Assembly (NCBI RefSeq): GCF_024970185.1
Contig: NZ_CP103965.1
Span: 2,786,001 to 2,850,000 of the forward strand
DNA: 64,000 nt
Direction of reading: 5' to 3'
Origin: Pseudomonas sp. N3-W
GTDB lineage: Bacteria; Pseudomonadota; Gammaproteobacteria; Pseudomonadales; Pseudomonadaceae
A program made the position numbers and the translations under genes. How positions within the stretch are numbered: the first letter of the stretch is position 1; the number at the start of each line of letters is the position of its first letter. A model generated the notes under the pieces. The model did no database searches, was not told where the DNA came from, and saw only the letters and a program-made list of their open reading frames with translations. Shown piece by piece: positions 9,136-20,103 of this stretch.

Positions 9136-9812
9136 TGGCCTTTGTGTGTCGCAGGATCTGTGGCAAATACAGGATCCCTGTGGGAGCCGGGCTTGCCCGC
9201 GATGAGGCCCTCAAGCCAACCCGTCAATCCCGAAAAAACACCTCCACAGTGGCCTTTGTGTGTCGCAGAATCAGTGGCAAACACAGGATCCCTGTGGGAG
9301 CCGGGCTTGCCCGCGATGAGGCCCTCAAGCCACCCATCAATCCCGATAAAACACCTCCACAGTGGCCTTTGTGTGTCGCAGGATCTGTGGCAAACATGGA
9401 TCCCTGTGGGAGCCGGGCTTGCCCGCGATGAGGCCCTCAAGCCAACCCGTCAATCCCGATAAAACACCTGCACAGTGGCCTTTGTGTGTCGCAGGATCTG
9501 TGGCAAACACAGGATCCCTGTGGGAGCCGGGCTTGCCCGCGATGAGGCCCTCAAGCCAACCCGTCAATCCCGGTAAAACACCTGCACAGTGGCCTTTGTG
9601 TGTCGCAGGATCTGTGGCAAACACAGGATCCCCGTGGGAGCCGGGCTTGCCCGCGATGAGGCCCTCAAGCCAACCCGTCAATCCCGGTAAAACACCTGCA
9701 CAGTGGCCTTTGTGTGTCGCAGGATCTGTGGCAAACATGGATCCCTGTGGGAGCCGGGCTTGCCCGCGATGAGGCCCTCAAGCCAACCCGTCAATCCCGA
9801 TAAAACACCTGC
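9132..9812. repeat. Six-copy ~114-bp tandem array carrying the parvulin 3' end
   Basis: Units begin with ACAGTGGCCTTTGTGTGTCG at 9132, 9246, 9359, 9472, 9586 and 9700 (spacing 113-114). Each contains the core GTGGGAGCCGGGCTTGCCCG and ends in AATCCCGATAAAACACCT or a one-base variant. That tail is the complement of the last codons and stop of the adjacent parvulin gene (VFYRD-stop), so the unit includes coding sequence. Reading frames crossing the array on either strand are artefacts. Confidence 0.95.
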
Positions 9813-10066
9813 ACCAGGTGATAACCGAATTTGCTCTTGATCGGTCCATGCACCACCCGCAGTGGCTTCTTGAAGATCACGGCATCGATCACCCCGACCA
9901 TCTGGCCCGGCCTTACTTCACCCAGGTCACCGCCGCGTTTGCCGGACGGGCAGGTGGAGTACTTCTTGGCCAGCACATCAAAGGCCTCGCCCTTGGCGAT
10001 GCGTTGTTTGAGTTGCTCGGCTTCTTCCGAGGTTTTCACCAGAATATGGCGCGCTTGAGCTTTCAT
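9791..10066 (-). CDS. Parvulin-type peptidyl-prolyl isomerase
   Basis: 91 residues, a single parvulin (PpiC-like) domain without a signal peptide. It starts KAQARHILVK, with the conserved core CPSGKRGGDLG and GQMV and a C-terminal GYHLVQV. Cytoplasmic stand-alone parvulins of about 92 residues are standard in Pseudomonas. The last five codons and stop lie within the final unit of the tandem array, so array growth has occurred directly at the gene end. A paralogue is at 25781-26062. Confidence 0.92.
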   Translation of the reverse strand: MKAQARHILVKTSEEAEQLKQRIAKGEAFDVLAKKYSTCPSGKRGGDLGEVRPGQMVGVIDAVIFKKPLRVVHGPIKSKFGYHLVQVFYRD

Positions 10067-10115
10067 TTGAGGCAGACCTTGTAACGGTGGTGACAGCGGG
10101 GCGGGGGATTATGCC

Positions 10116-12653
10116 TCATTGGGCCTGACCGATCATCTCGCGAATCTTGTTGGCCAGCAGGTCGATGGAGAACGGCTTGGCGACCATGTCCATGCCTTCT
10201 TCCAGAAAACCCTGACGCTCGGCGGCCTTTTCCGCGTAACCGGTCATGAACAGCACCTTGAGGTCAGGCCGATGCTGGCGGGCAATTTCCGCCAATTGCC
10301 GGCCGTTCATCCCCGGCAGCCCGACGTCAGTCACCAGCAGATCGACCCGCAGGCTGGATTCGAGCAAGGGCAGGGCCGCCTTGGCGTCTTGCGCCTCGTG
10401 GGCCTGATAACCCAGCTCACTCAGCAGATTGAGCACCAGCATGCGTACCGCCGGATCATCCTCGACCAGCACCACGGTTTCACCGGCAATCGCCGCCGGC
10501 GCTTCGCTGGTGAGCGGCAGCAGGGTGTTTTGCGGTGCGCCGAAATACAGGCGCGGCAGGTAAAGACGCACGCTGGTGCCCTGGCCCGGTACGCTGTCGA
10601 GGCTGACATGACCACCCGATTGCTGGGCAAAACCATAGATCATCGACAACCCCAGGCCGGTGCCCTGGCCGATGGGTTTGGTGGTGAAGAACGGGTCGAA
10701 CGCCTTGGCCCGCACCGACGGGCTCATGCCGGTGCCGTTGTCGCTGACGGCGATCATCAGGTAATCGCCAGCCTTGATCGATTCCAGCGTGGTGATGTCG
10801 CTGCCGTCGAGGTAGACGTTGGCGGTTTCAATCACCAGCTCGCCGCCGTCGGGCATGGCGTCGCGGGCGTTGATCACCAGGTTGAGCAGGGCGTTTTCCA
10901 GCTGGCTGACGTCGGTACTCACCGGCCAGACCTCATCGGCCAGTTGCAGCTTGAGTTCGATGTGATCGCCCTTGGTACGGCTGAGCAGGTCTTCCAGCGA
11001 ATGCACCAGCTCATTGGCGTTCAGCGGTTTGCGATCCAGCGATTGGCGGCGCGAGAAGGCCAGCAAGCGATGGGTCAGGGAGGCGGCACGGTTGGCCGAC
11101 GACACCGCCGCTTCCATGAAACGCTCGATCTCGGCGGTGCGGCCGTCGGCAATATAGCGCTGCATCAGGTCGAGGCTGCCGATGATCCCGGTCAGCATGT
11201 TGTTGAAGTCATGGGCGATGCCGCCCGTGAGCTGACCGACCGCTTCCATCTTCTGCGCGTGCCGCAGGGCGTCTTCGGCGCGCTCGCGCTCGAACATCTC
11301 GTTTTGCAGACGCTGGTTGGCTTCGGCCAGTTGCTGGGTGCGGGCAATCACCCGCTCTTCAAGGGTGTCATTGAGGTTGCGCAGGGCCTCTTCGGTTTGC
11401 GTGCGCTCGGTTTCATCAATCACAAAGATATAGAAACCGTTGACCGCGCCGTCCGCTCCGTGACGCGGCAGGTAGTTCATCAAGGCGTGGCGGGTGCTGC
11501 CGTCACGATGCCGGGTATCGATGCTGAAACTGCACGGCTTGCCCGCCAGCGCCTGGGCGATGTACTCGGCGCGCGGCGCATACGCCTCGTCACCCAGCAC
11601 GTCATGGATGGTGCGACCAAACAGCTCCTGAGGCGTCAGGCCGTACCAGTCCAGGTAGGCGGCGTTGTTCAGGCGAAAGCGTTCTTCGCGGTCCACGTAG
11701 CTGATCAGGATCGGCATGGCGTTGATGATCAGTTGCAGCTCGGTCTGGCTCTGGCGCAACGCCTGTTCGGTGTGTTTTCGCTCGGTCAGGTCCAGTGCGG
11801 CACCGAGAAAACGCATCGGCCGGCCATGGTGGTCCTTGTAGCAGCGACCCCGGGCAAACACCCAGCGCAACTGGCCGTCTGGTTGCAGCAGGCGGTATTC
11901 CTCGGCGTATTCGGTGCCGTGGGTGATGCAGTGCTTGATGCTGCGGGCAACCATCGCCCGGTCTTCCGGGTGCACCCCGTGCAGGTAATCACTGATGGGC
12001 AATTGACTGGCCCGCGCCGGGTCGATGCCGTGCAACTGGGCGAAGTGGGCGTCGGCGATGAAGCGGTCTTCGCCGATGTCCCAGTCCCAGGTGCCAACGG
12101 CATCGGTGGCGGCCAGGGCCAGTTGCAGGCGCTGTTCGGTTTCGTGCTGGGCCTTGAGGCTGGCGTCCGAGCGCTGCCGCAGTTCCAGGGCGATGCGTCG
12201 GCGTTCGTTGGTTTCGATGGCCGTGACCAGAATTCCGGCCACCTTGGCGCTTTCGTCACGGATGGGGCTGTAGGTCAAGTCCAGCCAAAAGTCGGAATCA
12301 TGCCCGTCGCGCTGCAAGGTAAAGCGTCGTTCACTGTAGGACCGCACCTGACCTTGTAGGACTGCGCTGAAAATGGGCGCAGTAAAGTCCTGGAATTCAG
12401 GCCATACCTGGTGTGTCGGCTGTCCGAAAGCGTCCGGATGTTTGCTGCCCGACAGCACGGCGAAGCCGTCATTGTAGATTTGCGTGAGTTGCGGCCCCCA
12501 CAACAGGAGCATCGGCATTGGCGAGTGAATCACGATGTCCACCGCGGTGCGCAGGCTCTGTGGCCAGGTGCTGGCGGCGCCCAGAGGGCTATGGCTCCAG
12601 TCCAGTCGGGCGATCAGGGTCTGGGCATCGTTGCCGGTCGGTGATGGGTTCAT
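10116..12653 (-). CDS. PAS-domain hybrid sensor histidine kinase
   Basis: 845 residues. Three N-terminal PAS-type domains (about 15-155, 175-300 and 315-425) are followed by a short coiled coil and a HisKA box with phospho-accepting His in GGIAHDFNN. A HATPase_c domain (GTGLGLSMIYGF) and a C-terminal receiver come next (EDD acid pocket, phospho-Asp in LVTDVGLPG, conserved K in MVAKPF). There are no membrane segments, so it is a soluble sensor; no cognate regulator is adjacent. The start is ATG 12653 with AGGA upstream; the GTG at 12668 is less likely. Confidence 0.9.
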   Translation of the reverse strand: MNPSPTGNDAQTLIARLDWSHSPLGAASTWPQSLRTAVDIVIHSPMPMLLLWGPQLTQIYNDGFAVLSGSKHPDAFGQPTHQVWPEFQDFTAPIFSAVLQGQVRSYSERRFTLQRDGHDSDFWLDLTYSPIRDESAKVAGILVTAIETNERRRIALELRQRSDASLKAQHETEQRLQLALAATDAVGTWDWDIGEDRFIADAHFAQLHGIDPARASQLPISDYLHGVHPEDRAMVARSIKHCITHGTEYAEEYRLLQPDGQLRWVFARGRCYKDHHGRPMRFLGAALDLTERKHTEQALRQSQTELQLIINAMPILISYVDREERFRLNNAAYLDWYGLTPQELFGRTIHDVLGDEAYAPRAEYIAQALAGKPCSFSIDTRHRDGSTRHALMNYLPRHGADGAVNGFYIFVIDETERTQTEEALRNLNDTLEERVIARTQQLAEANQRLQNEMFERERAEDALRHAQKMEAVGQLTGGIAHDFNNMLTGIIGSLDLMQRYIADGRTAEIERFMEAAVSSANRAASLTHRLLAFSRRQSLDRKPLNANELVHSLEDLLSRTKGDHIELKLQLADEVWPVSTDVSQLENALLNLVINARDAMPDGGELVIETANVYLDGSDITTLESIKAGDYLMIAVSDNGTGMSPSVRAKAFDPFFTTKPIGQGTGLGLSMIYGFAQQSGGHVSLDSVPGQGTSVRLYLPRLYFGAPQNTLLPLTSEAPAAIAGETVVLVEDDPAVRMLVLNLLSELGYQAHEAQDAKAALPLLESSLRVDLLVTDVGLPGMNGRQLAEIARQHRPDLKVLFMTGYAEKAAERQGFLEEGMDMVAKPFSIDLLANKIREMIGQAQ

Positions 12654-12784
12654 CAAGTTGTCCTGCACTCAAGTCGGTGTGGCGGCGTCTACTATCCTTG
12701 CAGAACACTAGACGCTGAATGAACCGACGCGTCACTGAATCGGTTCATGTCTGTTCATTGAATGCCTTGCGGGTGCTTTTTGCC

Positions 12785-13894
12785 ATGGAAATCGACGTGT
12801 TGTTGCGCCAGTTGGCCAGTCAGGATGGCTCTGATCTTTACCTTGCTACCGGTGCGCCGCCCAGTGCGCGGTTCGACGGCGTACTCAGGGCCTTGAGTGA
12901 AGAACGGTTCAAACCGGGCGAAATCGCCGCCATCGCGGCGTCGATCATGGATGCCGAACAGCGTCTGACGTTCGACCGGGAGCTGGAAATGAACCTGGCG
13001 ATTTCCCTGGCCGGCATCGGGCGCTTCCGGATCAACATCTTCAGGCAGCGTAACGACGTGTCGATCGTGGCGCGCAACGTCAAGCTGGACGTGCCGCGTT
13101 TCGAAGACCTCAAGTTGCCGTCGATACTGCTTGAGAGCGTGATGCTCAAACAAGGGCTGATCCTGTTCGTCGGCGCCACCGATTCGGGTAAATCGACCTC
13201 GCTGGCGGCGTTGATCGATTACCGCAACCGCCACAGTAGCGGCCATATCATCACCATCGAAGACCCGGTGGAGTACATCCATCGGCACAAGCGCTCGATC
13301 ATCAATCAGCGGGAAGTGGGTGTCGACACCCGCAGTTTTCACGCGGCGTTGAAGAACACCCTGCGCCAGGCACCGGACGTGGTACTGATCGGCGAAATTC
13401 GCGACCGCGAAACCATGGAGCACGCGCTGGCGTTTGCCGATACTGGCCACCTGGTGATTTCCACCCTGCATGCGCACAACGCCAACCAGGCGCTGGACCG
13501 CATCCTCAACTTCTTTCCCGAAGAACGCCGTGCGCAGTTGCTGCATGACCTGGCCAACAACCTCAAGGCCTTTGTGTCCCAGCGCCTGGTACGCACCCTC
13601 GACGGCCAGCGCCGGGCGGCGGTAGAGGTGATGCTGGGGACCCCGACCATCGCCGACCTGATCTTGCGCAACGAGTTTGGCGAGCTCAAGACCATCATGG
13701 AAAAATCGCTGGAACTGGGGATGCAGACGTTTGACGGGGCGCTGTTCGGGCTGGTGGTGGAGGGCGCGATCAGCGAGGCGGAGGCGTTGAAGCATGCCGA
13801 TTCGGTGAATAATCTGCGGTTGCGATTGAAGCTGCATGCGGATTCGTCACCGACATCCCAGCGCCCGCCCGGCGACTGGGATCTGATGGATTGA
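12785..13894 (+). CDS. Type IV pilus retraction ATPase, PilT/PilU family
   Basis: 369 residues. An N-terminal PAS-like region opens MEIDVLLRQLASQDGSDLYL. Walker A reads GATDSGKST, followed by the Asp/His boxes (IITIEDPVEYIHRHKR, TLRQAPDVVLIGEIRDRETM) and ISTLHAHNANQ. Overall spacing and the C-terminal extension fit PilU better than PilT. ATG 12785 is chosen because the family begins at this MEI-type N-terminus; an upstream ATG at 12719 would add 22 unmatched residues. It stands alone, divergent from the sensor kinase gene. Confidence 0.85.
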   Translation: MEIDVLLRQLASQDGSDLYLATGAPPSARFDGVLRALSEERFKPGEIAAIAASIMDAEQRLTFDRELEMNLAISLAGIGRFRINIFRQRNDVSIVARNVKLDVPRFEDLKLPSILLESVMLKQGLILFVGATDSGKSTSLAALIDYRNRHSSGHIITIEDPVEYIHRHKRSIINQREVGVDTRSFHAALKNTLRQAPDVVLIGEIRDRETMEHALAFADTGHLVISTLHAHNANQALDRILNFFPEERRAQLLHDLANNLKAFVSQRLVRTLDGQRRAAVEVMLGTPTIADLILRNEFGELKTIMEKSLELGMQTFDGALFGLVVEGAISEAEALKHADSVNNLRLRLKLHADSSPTSQRPPGDWDLMD

Positions 13895-13939
13895 CACAGT
13901 TCAAAAAAATGTGGGAGCGAGGGGGCTAGGAGGGTGGGG

Positions 13940-15895
<1,956 letters not shown>

Positions 15896-15947
15896 GGCTT
15901 GCCTCTTTTTCTCGTTCCCACGCAGAGCATGGGAGTATCACTAACCT

Positions 15948-16034
15948 GTGGGAGCGAGCCTGCTCGTGAAGGCGGCGGGTCAGCGAGTTCAATGTTGCCT
16001 GATTCACCGCTTTCGCGAGCAGGCTCACTCCCAC
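15948..16034. repeat. Inverted REP pair
   Basis: Facing REPs at about 15948-15972 and 16012-16034, between the dehydrogenase and aacS genes. They may tune relative expression within the operon. Confidence 0.8.
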
Positions 16035-16075
16035 AATGGTTGCCCGGGGTTGCTTGTTCTGATCATCCGGGGCAG

Positions 16076-16849
16076 TTATTGCGCCAACCACCCGCCATCA
16101 ATATTCCACGCCGCGCCCCGCACCTGGCTGCCAGCCTCGCTGCACAGAAACAGCACCAGTTCCCCCAATTGCGGCGGCGTGACGAACGCCAGCGAAGGCT
16201 GTTTTTCGACCAGCAAATCATGCTGGGCCTGTTGCGGGTCGATGCCGGTGGCGGCGCGATCATCGATCTGCTTCTGCACCAGCGGTGTCAGCACCCAGCC
16301 GGGGCAGATGGCATTGCAGGTCACCTGAGTGGTCGCGGTTTCCAGGCCGACCACTTTGGTCAGCCCGATCACCCCGTGCTTGGCGGCGACGTAGGCAGCT
16401 TTGCCCACCGAGCCCACCTGCCCATGCACCGAGGCAATGTTGATGATCCGCCCCCAATTTTCGGCACGCATGCGCGGCAGGCACAGGCGCGTGCTGTGGA
16501 ACACCGAGGACAGGTTGATCGCGATGATCGAGTCCCAGCGTTCCACCGGAAAGTCCTCCACCGCCGCCACATGCTGAATGCCGGCGTTGTTCACCAGAAT
16601 GTCCACGCCGCCGAACTCGCGCTCGGCGTAGGCGATCATCTCGGCGATTTGCAACGGGTCGCTGACGTCCGCCGGGTGGTGGCCGACCCTGGTGCCGAAC
16701 TGCTGCACGTCGGCGATCACTTTGGAGGCGTCGCCGAAGCCGTTGAGCACTACATTGGCGCCGGCCTTGGCCAGGCTGACGGCGATGCCCAGGCCGATGC
16801 CGCTGGTGGAACCGGTGACCAGTGCGGTCTTGCCGCTAAGAGTTGTCAT
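16076..16849 (-). CDS. 3-hydroxybutyrate dehydrogenase (SDR)
   Basis: 257 residues, the standard length of bacterial BdhA/HbdH. NAD-binding TGSTSGIGLG near residue 12, NNAG, the catalytic serine and Tyr-x3-Lys in the NIASVHGQVG/AAYVAAKHG region, and the family C-terminus AAWNIDGGW are all visible. It oxidises D-3-hydroxybutyrate to acetoacetate. The start is ATG 16849 with GAGG six bases before; the preceding permease gene ends only 7 bp upstream. Confidence 0.93.
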   Translation of the reverse strand: MTTLSGKTALVTGSTSGIGLGIAVSLAKAGANVVLNGFGDASKVIADVQQFGTRVGHHPADVSDPLQIAEMIAYAEREFGGVDILVNNAGIQHVAAVEDFPVERWDSIIAINLSSVFHSTRLCLPRMRAENWGRIINIASVHGQVGSVGKAAYVAAKHGVIGLTKVVGLETATTQVTCNAICPGWVLTPLVQKQIDDRAATGIDPQQAQHDLLVEKQPSLAFVTPPQLGELVLFLCSEAGSQVRGAAWNIDGGWLAQ

Positions 16850-16856
16850 CAATACC

Positions 16857-18248
16857 TCACACAATGCCAGTGGCGTAGAAAGTGCCAATCACGACGAAGA
16901 CCGCCAGGGTCTTGATCAGCGTAATACAGAAAATGTCTTTATAGGCTTCGCGGTGGGTCAGGCCGGTGACTGCCAGCAAGGTAATCACCGCGCCGTTGTG
17001 CGGCAGGGTGTCCATGCCGCCGCTGGCCATCGCCGCGACCCGGTGCAGCACTTCCAGCGGAATGTTGGCGGCGTGGGCGGCGCTGATGAAACTCTCGGAC
17101 ATCGCGGCCAGCGCAATGCTCATGCCGCCCGAGGCGGAACCGGTGATGCCCGCCAGCAGGGTGACGGTAATCGCTTCGTTGACCAGCGGGTTGGGGATGC
17201 TCTTGAGCCAGTCTGCCAGCACCAGAAAACCGGGCAACGAGGCGATCACCGCGCCAAAGCCGTATTCGGATGCGGTGTTCATTGCCGCCAGCAAGGCCCC
17301 GCTGACCGCACTTTTGCTGCCTTCGGCGAGCTTGCTGCGAATTGCCCCGAAGCCAAACGCCAGCACCATCAGGATGCCGATCAACAGCGCCGCCTGAACC
17401 GCCCAGATCGCCGTGAGTTTGGCGATTTCGGTGGTCACCGGCGTGGCCATGCCCGGCAGCGCGAGGCTGTGGGTCTTGCCGTACCACAGCGGAATCCAGT
17501 GGGTGAACAACAGGTTCATGACGCCCACCATCAACAGCGGTGATAGGGCGATCCACGGGTTGGGCAGTTTGATGTCTGGCGCGGTTTCCGGCTCGTTACG
17601 CAGCTCGGTGCCATAGCCTTCGTCAGCCCGTTGCGCCTTGTTGCGCTGGCGCTGGAGAAACAGCATGCCGGCGCAGAACACGAAGATCGTGCCGATCAAC
17701 CCCAGCCACGGCGCCGCCCAGGCGGTGGTGTTGAAGAACGTGCTGGGAATGATGTTCTGGATCTGCGGGGTGCCGGGCAGGGCGTCCATGGTGAATGAGA
17801 ACGCACCGAGGGCGATGGTCGCCGGCATCAGGCGCTTGGGGATGTTGCTCTGGCGGAACATCTCGGCGGCAAACGGGTACACCGCGAACACCACCACAAA
17901 CAGCGACACGCCGCCGTAGGTGAGCAGGGCGCAGACCAGCACGATCACCAGCATCGCCTGGCGAGTGCCGAGCAAACGAATCGCCGCTGCAACGATGGAA
18001 CGCGAGAAACCCGACAGCTCGATCAGCTTGCCGAACACCGCGCCGAGCAGGAACACCGGGAAATACAGTTTGATGAAGCCGACCATTTTCTCCATGAACA
18101 CCCCGGTGAAGGCAGGGGCGACGGCGGACGGGTCGGTGAGCAGCACGGCGCCGAGGGCGGCAATCGGGGCAAAAAGGATAACGCTGTAGCCACGGTAGGC
18201 AGCCAGCATCAGCAGCGCGAGGGCTGCCAAGGCAATGATCACACTCAT
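16857..18248 (-). CDS. GntP family permease, probable 3-hydroxybutyrate transporter
   Basis: 463 residues, about a dozen hydrophobic segments, with GntP-family features such as YGGVSLFVVVFAVYP and the GSASGGMSIAL and GGMDTLPHNG loops. First gene of the ketone-body operon, so the likely substrate is D-3-hydroxybutyrate rather than gluconate. The start is ATG 18248 with AGGAG upstream. A sigma-54-type promoter lies about 60 bp before it. Confidence 0.85.
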   Translation of the reverse strand: MSVIIALAALALLMLAAYRGYSVILFAPIAALGAVLLTDPSAVAPAFTGVFMEKMVGFIKLYFPVFLLGAVFGKLIELSGFSRSIVAAAIRLLGTRQAMLVIVLVCALLTYGGVSLFVVVFAVYPFAAEMFRQSNIPKRLMPATIALGAFSFTMDALPGTPQIQNIIPSTFFNTTAWAAPWLGLIGTIFVFCAGMLFLQRQRNKAQRADEGYGTELRNEPETAPDIKLPNPWIALSPLLMVGVMNLLFTHWIPLWYGKTHSLALPGMATPVTTEIAKLTAIWAVQAALLIGILMVLAFGFGAIRSKLAEGSKSAVSGALLAAMNTASEYGFGAVIASLPGFLVLADWLKSIPNPLVNEAITVTLLAGITGSASGGMSIALAAMSESFISAAHAANIPLEVLHRVAAMASGGMDTLPHNGAVITLLAVTGLTHREAYKDIFCITLIKTLAVFVVIGTFYATGIV

Positions 18249-18305
18249 GGTGTGTCTCTCCTGGATTGTTATTGTTGTAGGGTGAAACTTGGTGGGAGAG
18301 GGCTT

Positions 18306-18322
18306 TAGCGGGAATCGTGCCA
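18306..18322 (-). promoter_or_regulatory. Sigma-54 (-24/-12) promoter of the 3-hydroxybutyrate operon
   Basis: On the minus strand TGGCACGATTCCCGCTA matches the -24 box TGGCACG exactly and keeps the invariant GG-N10-GC spacing. Transcription would start near 18296, giving a ~50-base leader before ATG 18248. A sigma-54 activator gene lies immediately upstream. Confidence 0.85.
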
Positions 18323-18385
18323 TCAATTTAAGTTGTTGAAATATAAGGATATATTTTTATTTTCTGGTTCGGATTCTTAATTGTT

Positions 18386-18401
18386 GTCTTGAATTCGAGA
18401 C
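18386..18401. promoter_or_regulatory. Candidate upstream activator site
   Basis: Imperfect 16-bp palindrome GTCTTGAATTCGAGAC (one mismatched pair), about 65-80 bp upstream of the -24 element, where enhancer-binding proteins commonly bind. Binding by the adjacent regulator is inference. Confidence 0.4.
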
Positions 18402-18423
18402 TTTCTCGGACAGGAATGGCCCT

Positions 18424-18504
18424 ATCGCGAGCAAGCTCGCTCCCACAGTTGACAGAGTTGGGCCGGAAATACGATTCTCTGTGGGAGCGAGCTTGCTCGC
18501 GATG
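18424..18504. repeat. Inverted REP pair
   Basis: ATCGCGAGCAAGCTCGCTCCCACAG and its facing complement, separated by ~33 bp, between the activator gene's end and the operon promoter. Confidence 0.85.
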
Positions 18505-18534
18505 GTCTATCTAACAACGGAGACATCAGTCTCT

Positions 18535-19951
18535 TTATAGAGACTCTACAATCCCCAACGCCACCATCTTCTTGTACAAAGTGGACCGCCCCAGCCCCAA
18601 TCTCGCCGCCGCCTCAATCACCTTCCCCCCCGCATTGCGCAAGGGTGGCTTCAATCAGCTGCCGGTCAAACCGCTCCCGCGCCGCGCTGAACGTCTCATG
18701 GGCAACGGGCTCGATACGCGGTGCCATCAGCCGCTCAACCGGGCTGAATGTGCCAATCGCAGCCCGAATATCCGCCGCATTCAGCCTCAGGTCATCGCTG
18801 AGCAACGCCGCCCGCTCCAGCACGTTGCGCAGCTCGCGGATATTCCCCGGCCAGGCGTGTTGCCCCAGCAGGTCCAGCGCTTCGCGATTCAATTCGTGCT
18901 GGCTGCGCAGCTCTTCAAGGATTGCTTCACAGAGGGCCGGAATGTCGTCGAGGCGCTCACGCAGCGGCGGCACCTGGATCGGCAGCACGTTGAGCCGGTA
19001 ATACAGATCGGCGCGAAACTCGCCGCGTTTGATCGCCGCTTCAAGGTCAGTGGAGGTGGCGGCAATCACCCGCACATCGCTCTGGATCACTTCGTTGGAG
19101 CCGACCGGTTCGAACTCCTTTTCCTGCAACACCCGCAATAGTTTGCTTTGCAGCGGCAAGGGCATGTCGCCGATTTCATCGAGAAACAGCGTGCCGCCCT
19201 GGGCGATGTGCAGTTTGCCGACCCGACCCTTGCGATCCGCGCCGGTGAACGCCCCCGGTGCGGTGCCGAAGAATTCGGCTTCCAGCAGGGCTTCTGGAAT
19301 TGCTGCGCTATTGATGCTGACGAAGGCTTTGTGCGCCCGTGGCGAAGCGCCGTGGATGGCCTGGGCCAGCAGCTCTTTGCCGGTGCCGGTTTCGCCCAGC
19401 AGCAATACCGGGGATTCGACGCTGGCGCTGCGTCGGGCACGGCGTTTGACTTCCAGGCTGGCGGCGCTGGTGCCGATGAAGTGCGCGAAGTTGTATTTGG
19501 TCTGGCGTGCGCGCAGCAGGGAGCGCGTGGAGGCCAGCTCTTCCTGCATGCTCTGGTAGCGCTTGAGCATCGGTGACAGGCTGCGCAATTCGTCGAACAG
19601 GGCAAAGCCGATGGCGCCGATCACCGCGCCAGCGTCGTCATGGATCGGCAGGCGCATCACCACCAGCGGCTCCTTGGGGGTGTCCTGCATGTCCAGCAGG
19701 ATGGGCCGGCCGGTACGCACCACCTCGCGCAGCAGGCTGCCGGGGATCACACTTTCACAGGCTTTGCCAATGGCTACTTCGGCGGACTCGAGACCGAAAC
19801 GCCGGGCATAACGCTCGTTGATCCAGACGATGTTGGCGTCACGGTCGACAATCACCGTGCCTTCACTCGATTGCTCGATGATCTCGAACAGCGAGCGGAT
19901 CGCCAGGGTGCGAACCCGTTGGTAGTCCTTCAGGCTTTCGGTGGTGTTCAT
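18535..19951 (-). pseudogene. Sigma-54-dependent activator with C-terminal frameshift
   Basis: PAS domain (about residues 25-130), then an AAA+ sigma-54 interaction domain with Walker A GETGTGKE, the GAFTGA loop and Walker B GGTLFLDEIGD. The open frame ends at 18614 (445 residues, ending QCGGEGD). A run of seven G on the coding strand (18625-18631) causes this. Dropping one G restores KVIEAAARLGLGRSTLYKKM, a complete Fis-type helix-turn-helix, with a stop at 18535. As written it keeps the ATPase but lacks the DNA-binding helix. It is probably the activator of the neighbouring sigma-54 operon. Start ATG 19951. Confidence 0.85.
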
Positions 19952-19989
19952 GTGCACAGTCCTGATTATGTATTGCCTGGGCGGGCGCC

Positions 19990-20083
19990 ATCGCGGGCAA
20001 GCCCGGCTCCCACAGGTTAGTGGTGTGACAACCCTATTTGTGAGCACCGCAGAGCCTGTGGGAGCCGGGCTTGCCCGCGATGG
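19990..20083. repeat. Inverted REP pair
   Basis: TCGCGGGCAAGCCCGGCTCCCACAGG and its facing copy at 20054-20083, between the yejF end and the activator gene start. Confidence 0.85.
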
Positions 20084-20103
20084 GCGCGACGCGGTCCAAG
20101 GGC

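Noticed and set aside
9084..9772. Overlapping ORFs on both strands in the 114-bp array
   Set aside because: Proteins repeat the same ~38-residue block and arise from the DNA periodicity.
9132..9812. CRISPR-like periodic array
   Set aside because: Units are 113-114 bp with no unique spacers between short repeats, carry REP motifs and gene-tail sequence, and no cas genes are nearby.
10119..12359. 746-codon plus-strand ORF
   Set aside because: Antisense to the hybrid histidine kinase; shadow of high-GC third positions.
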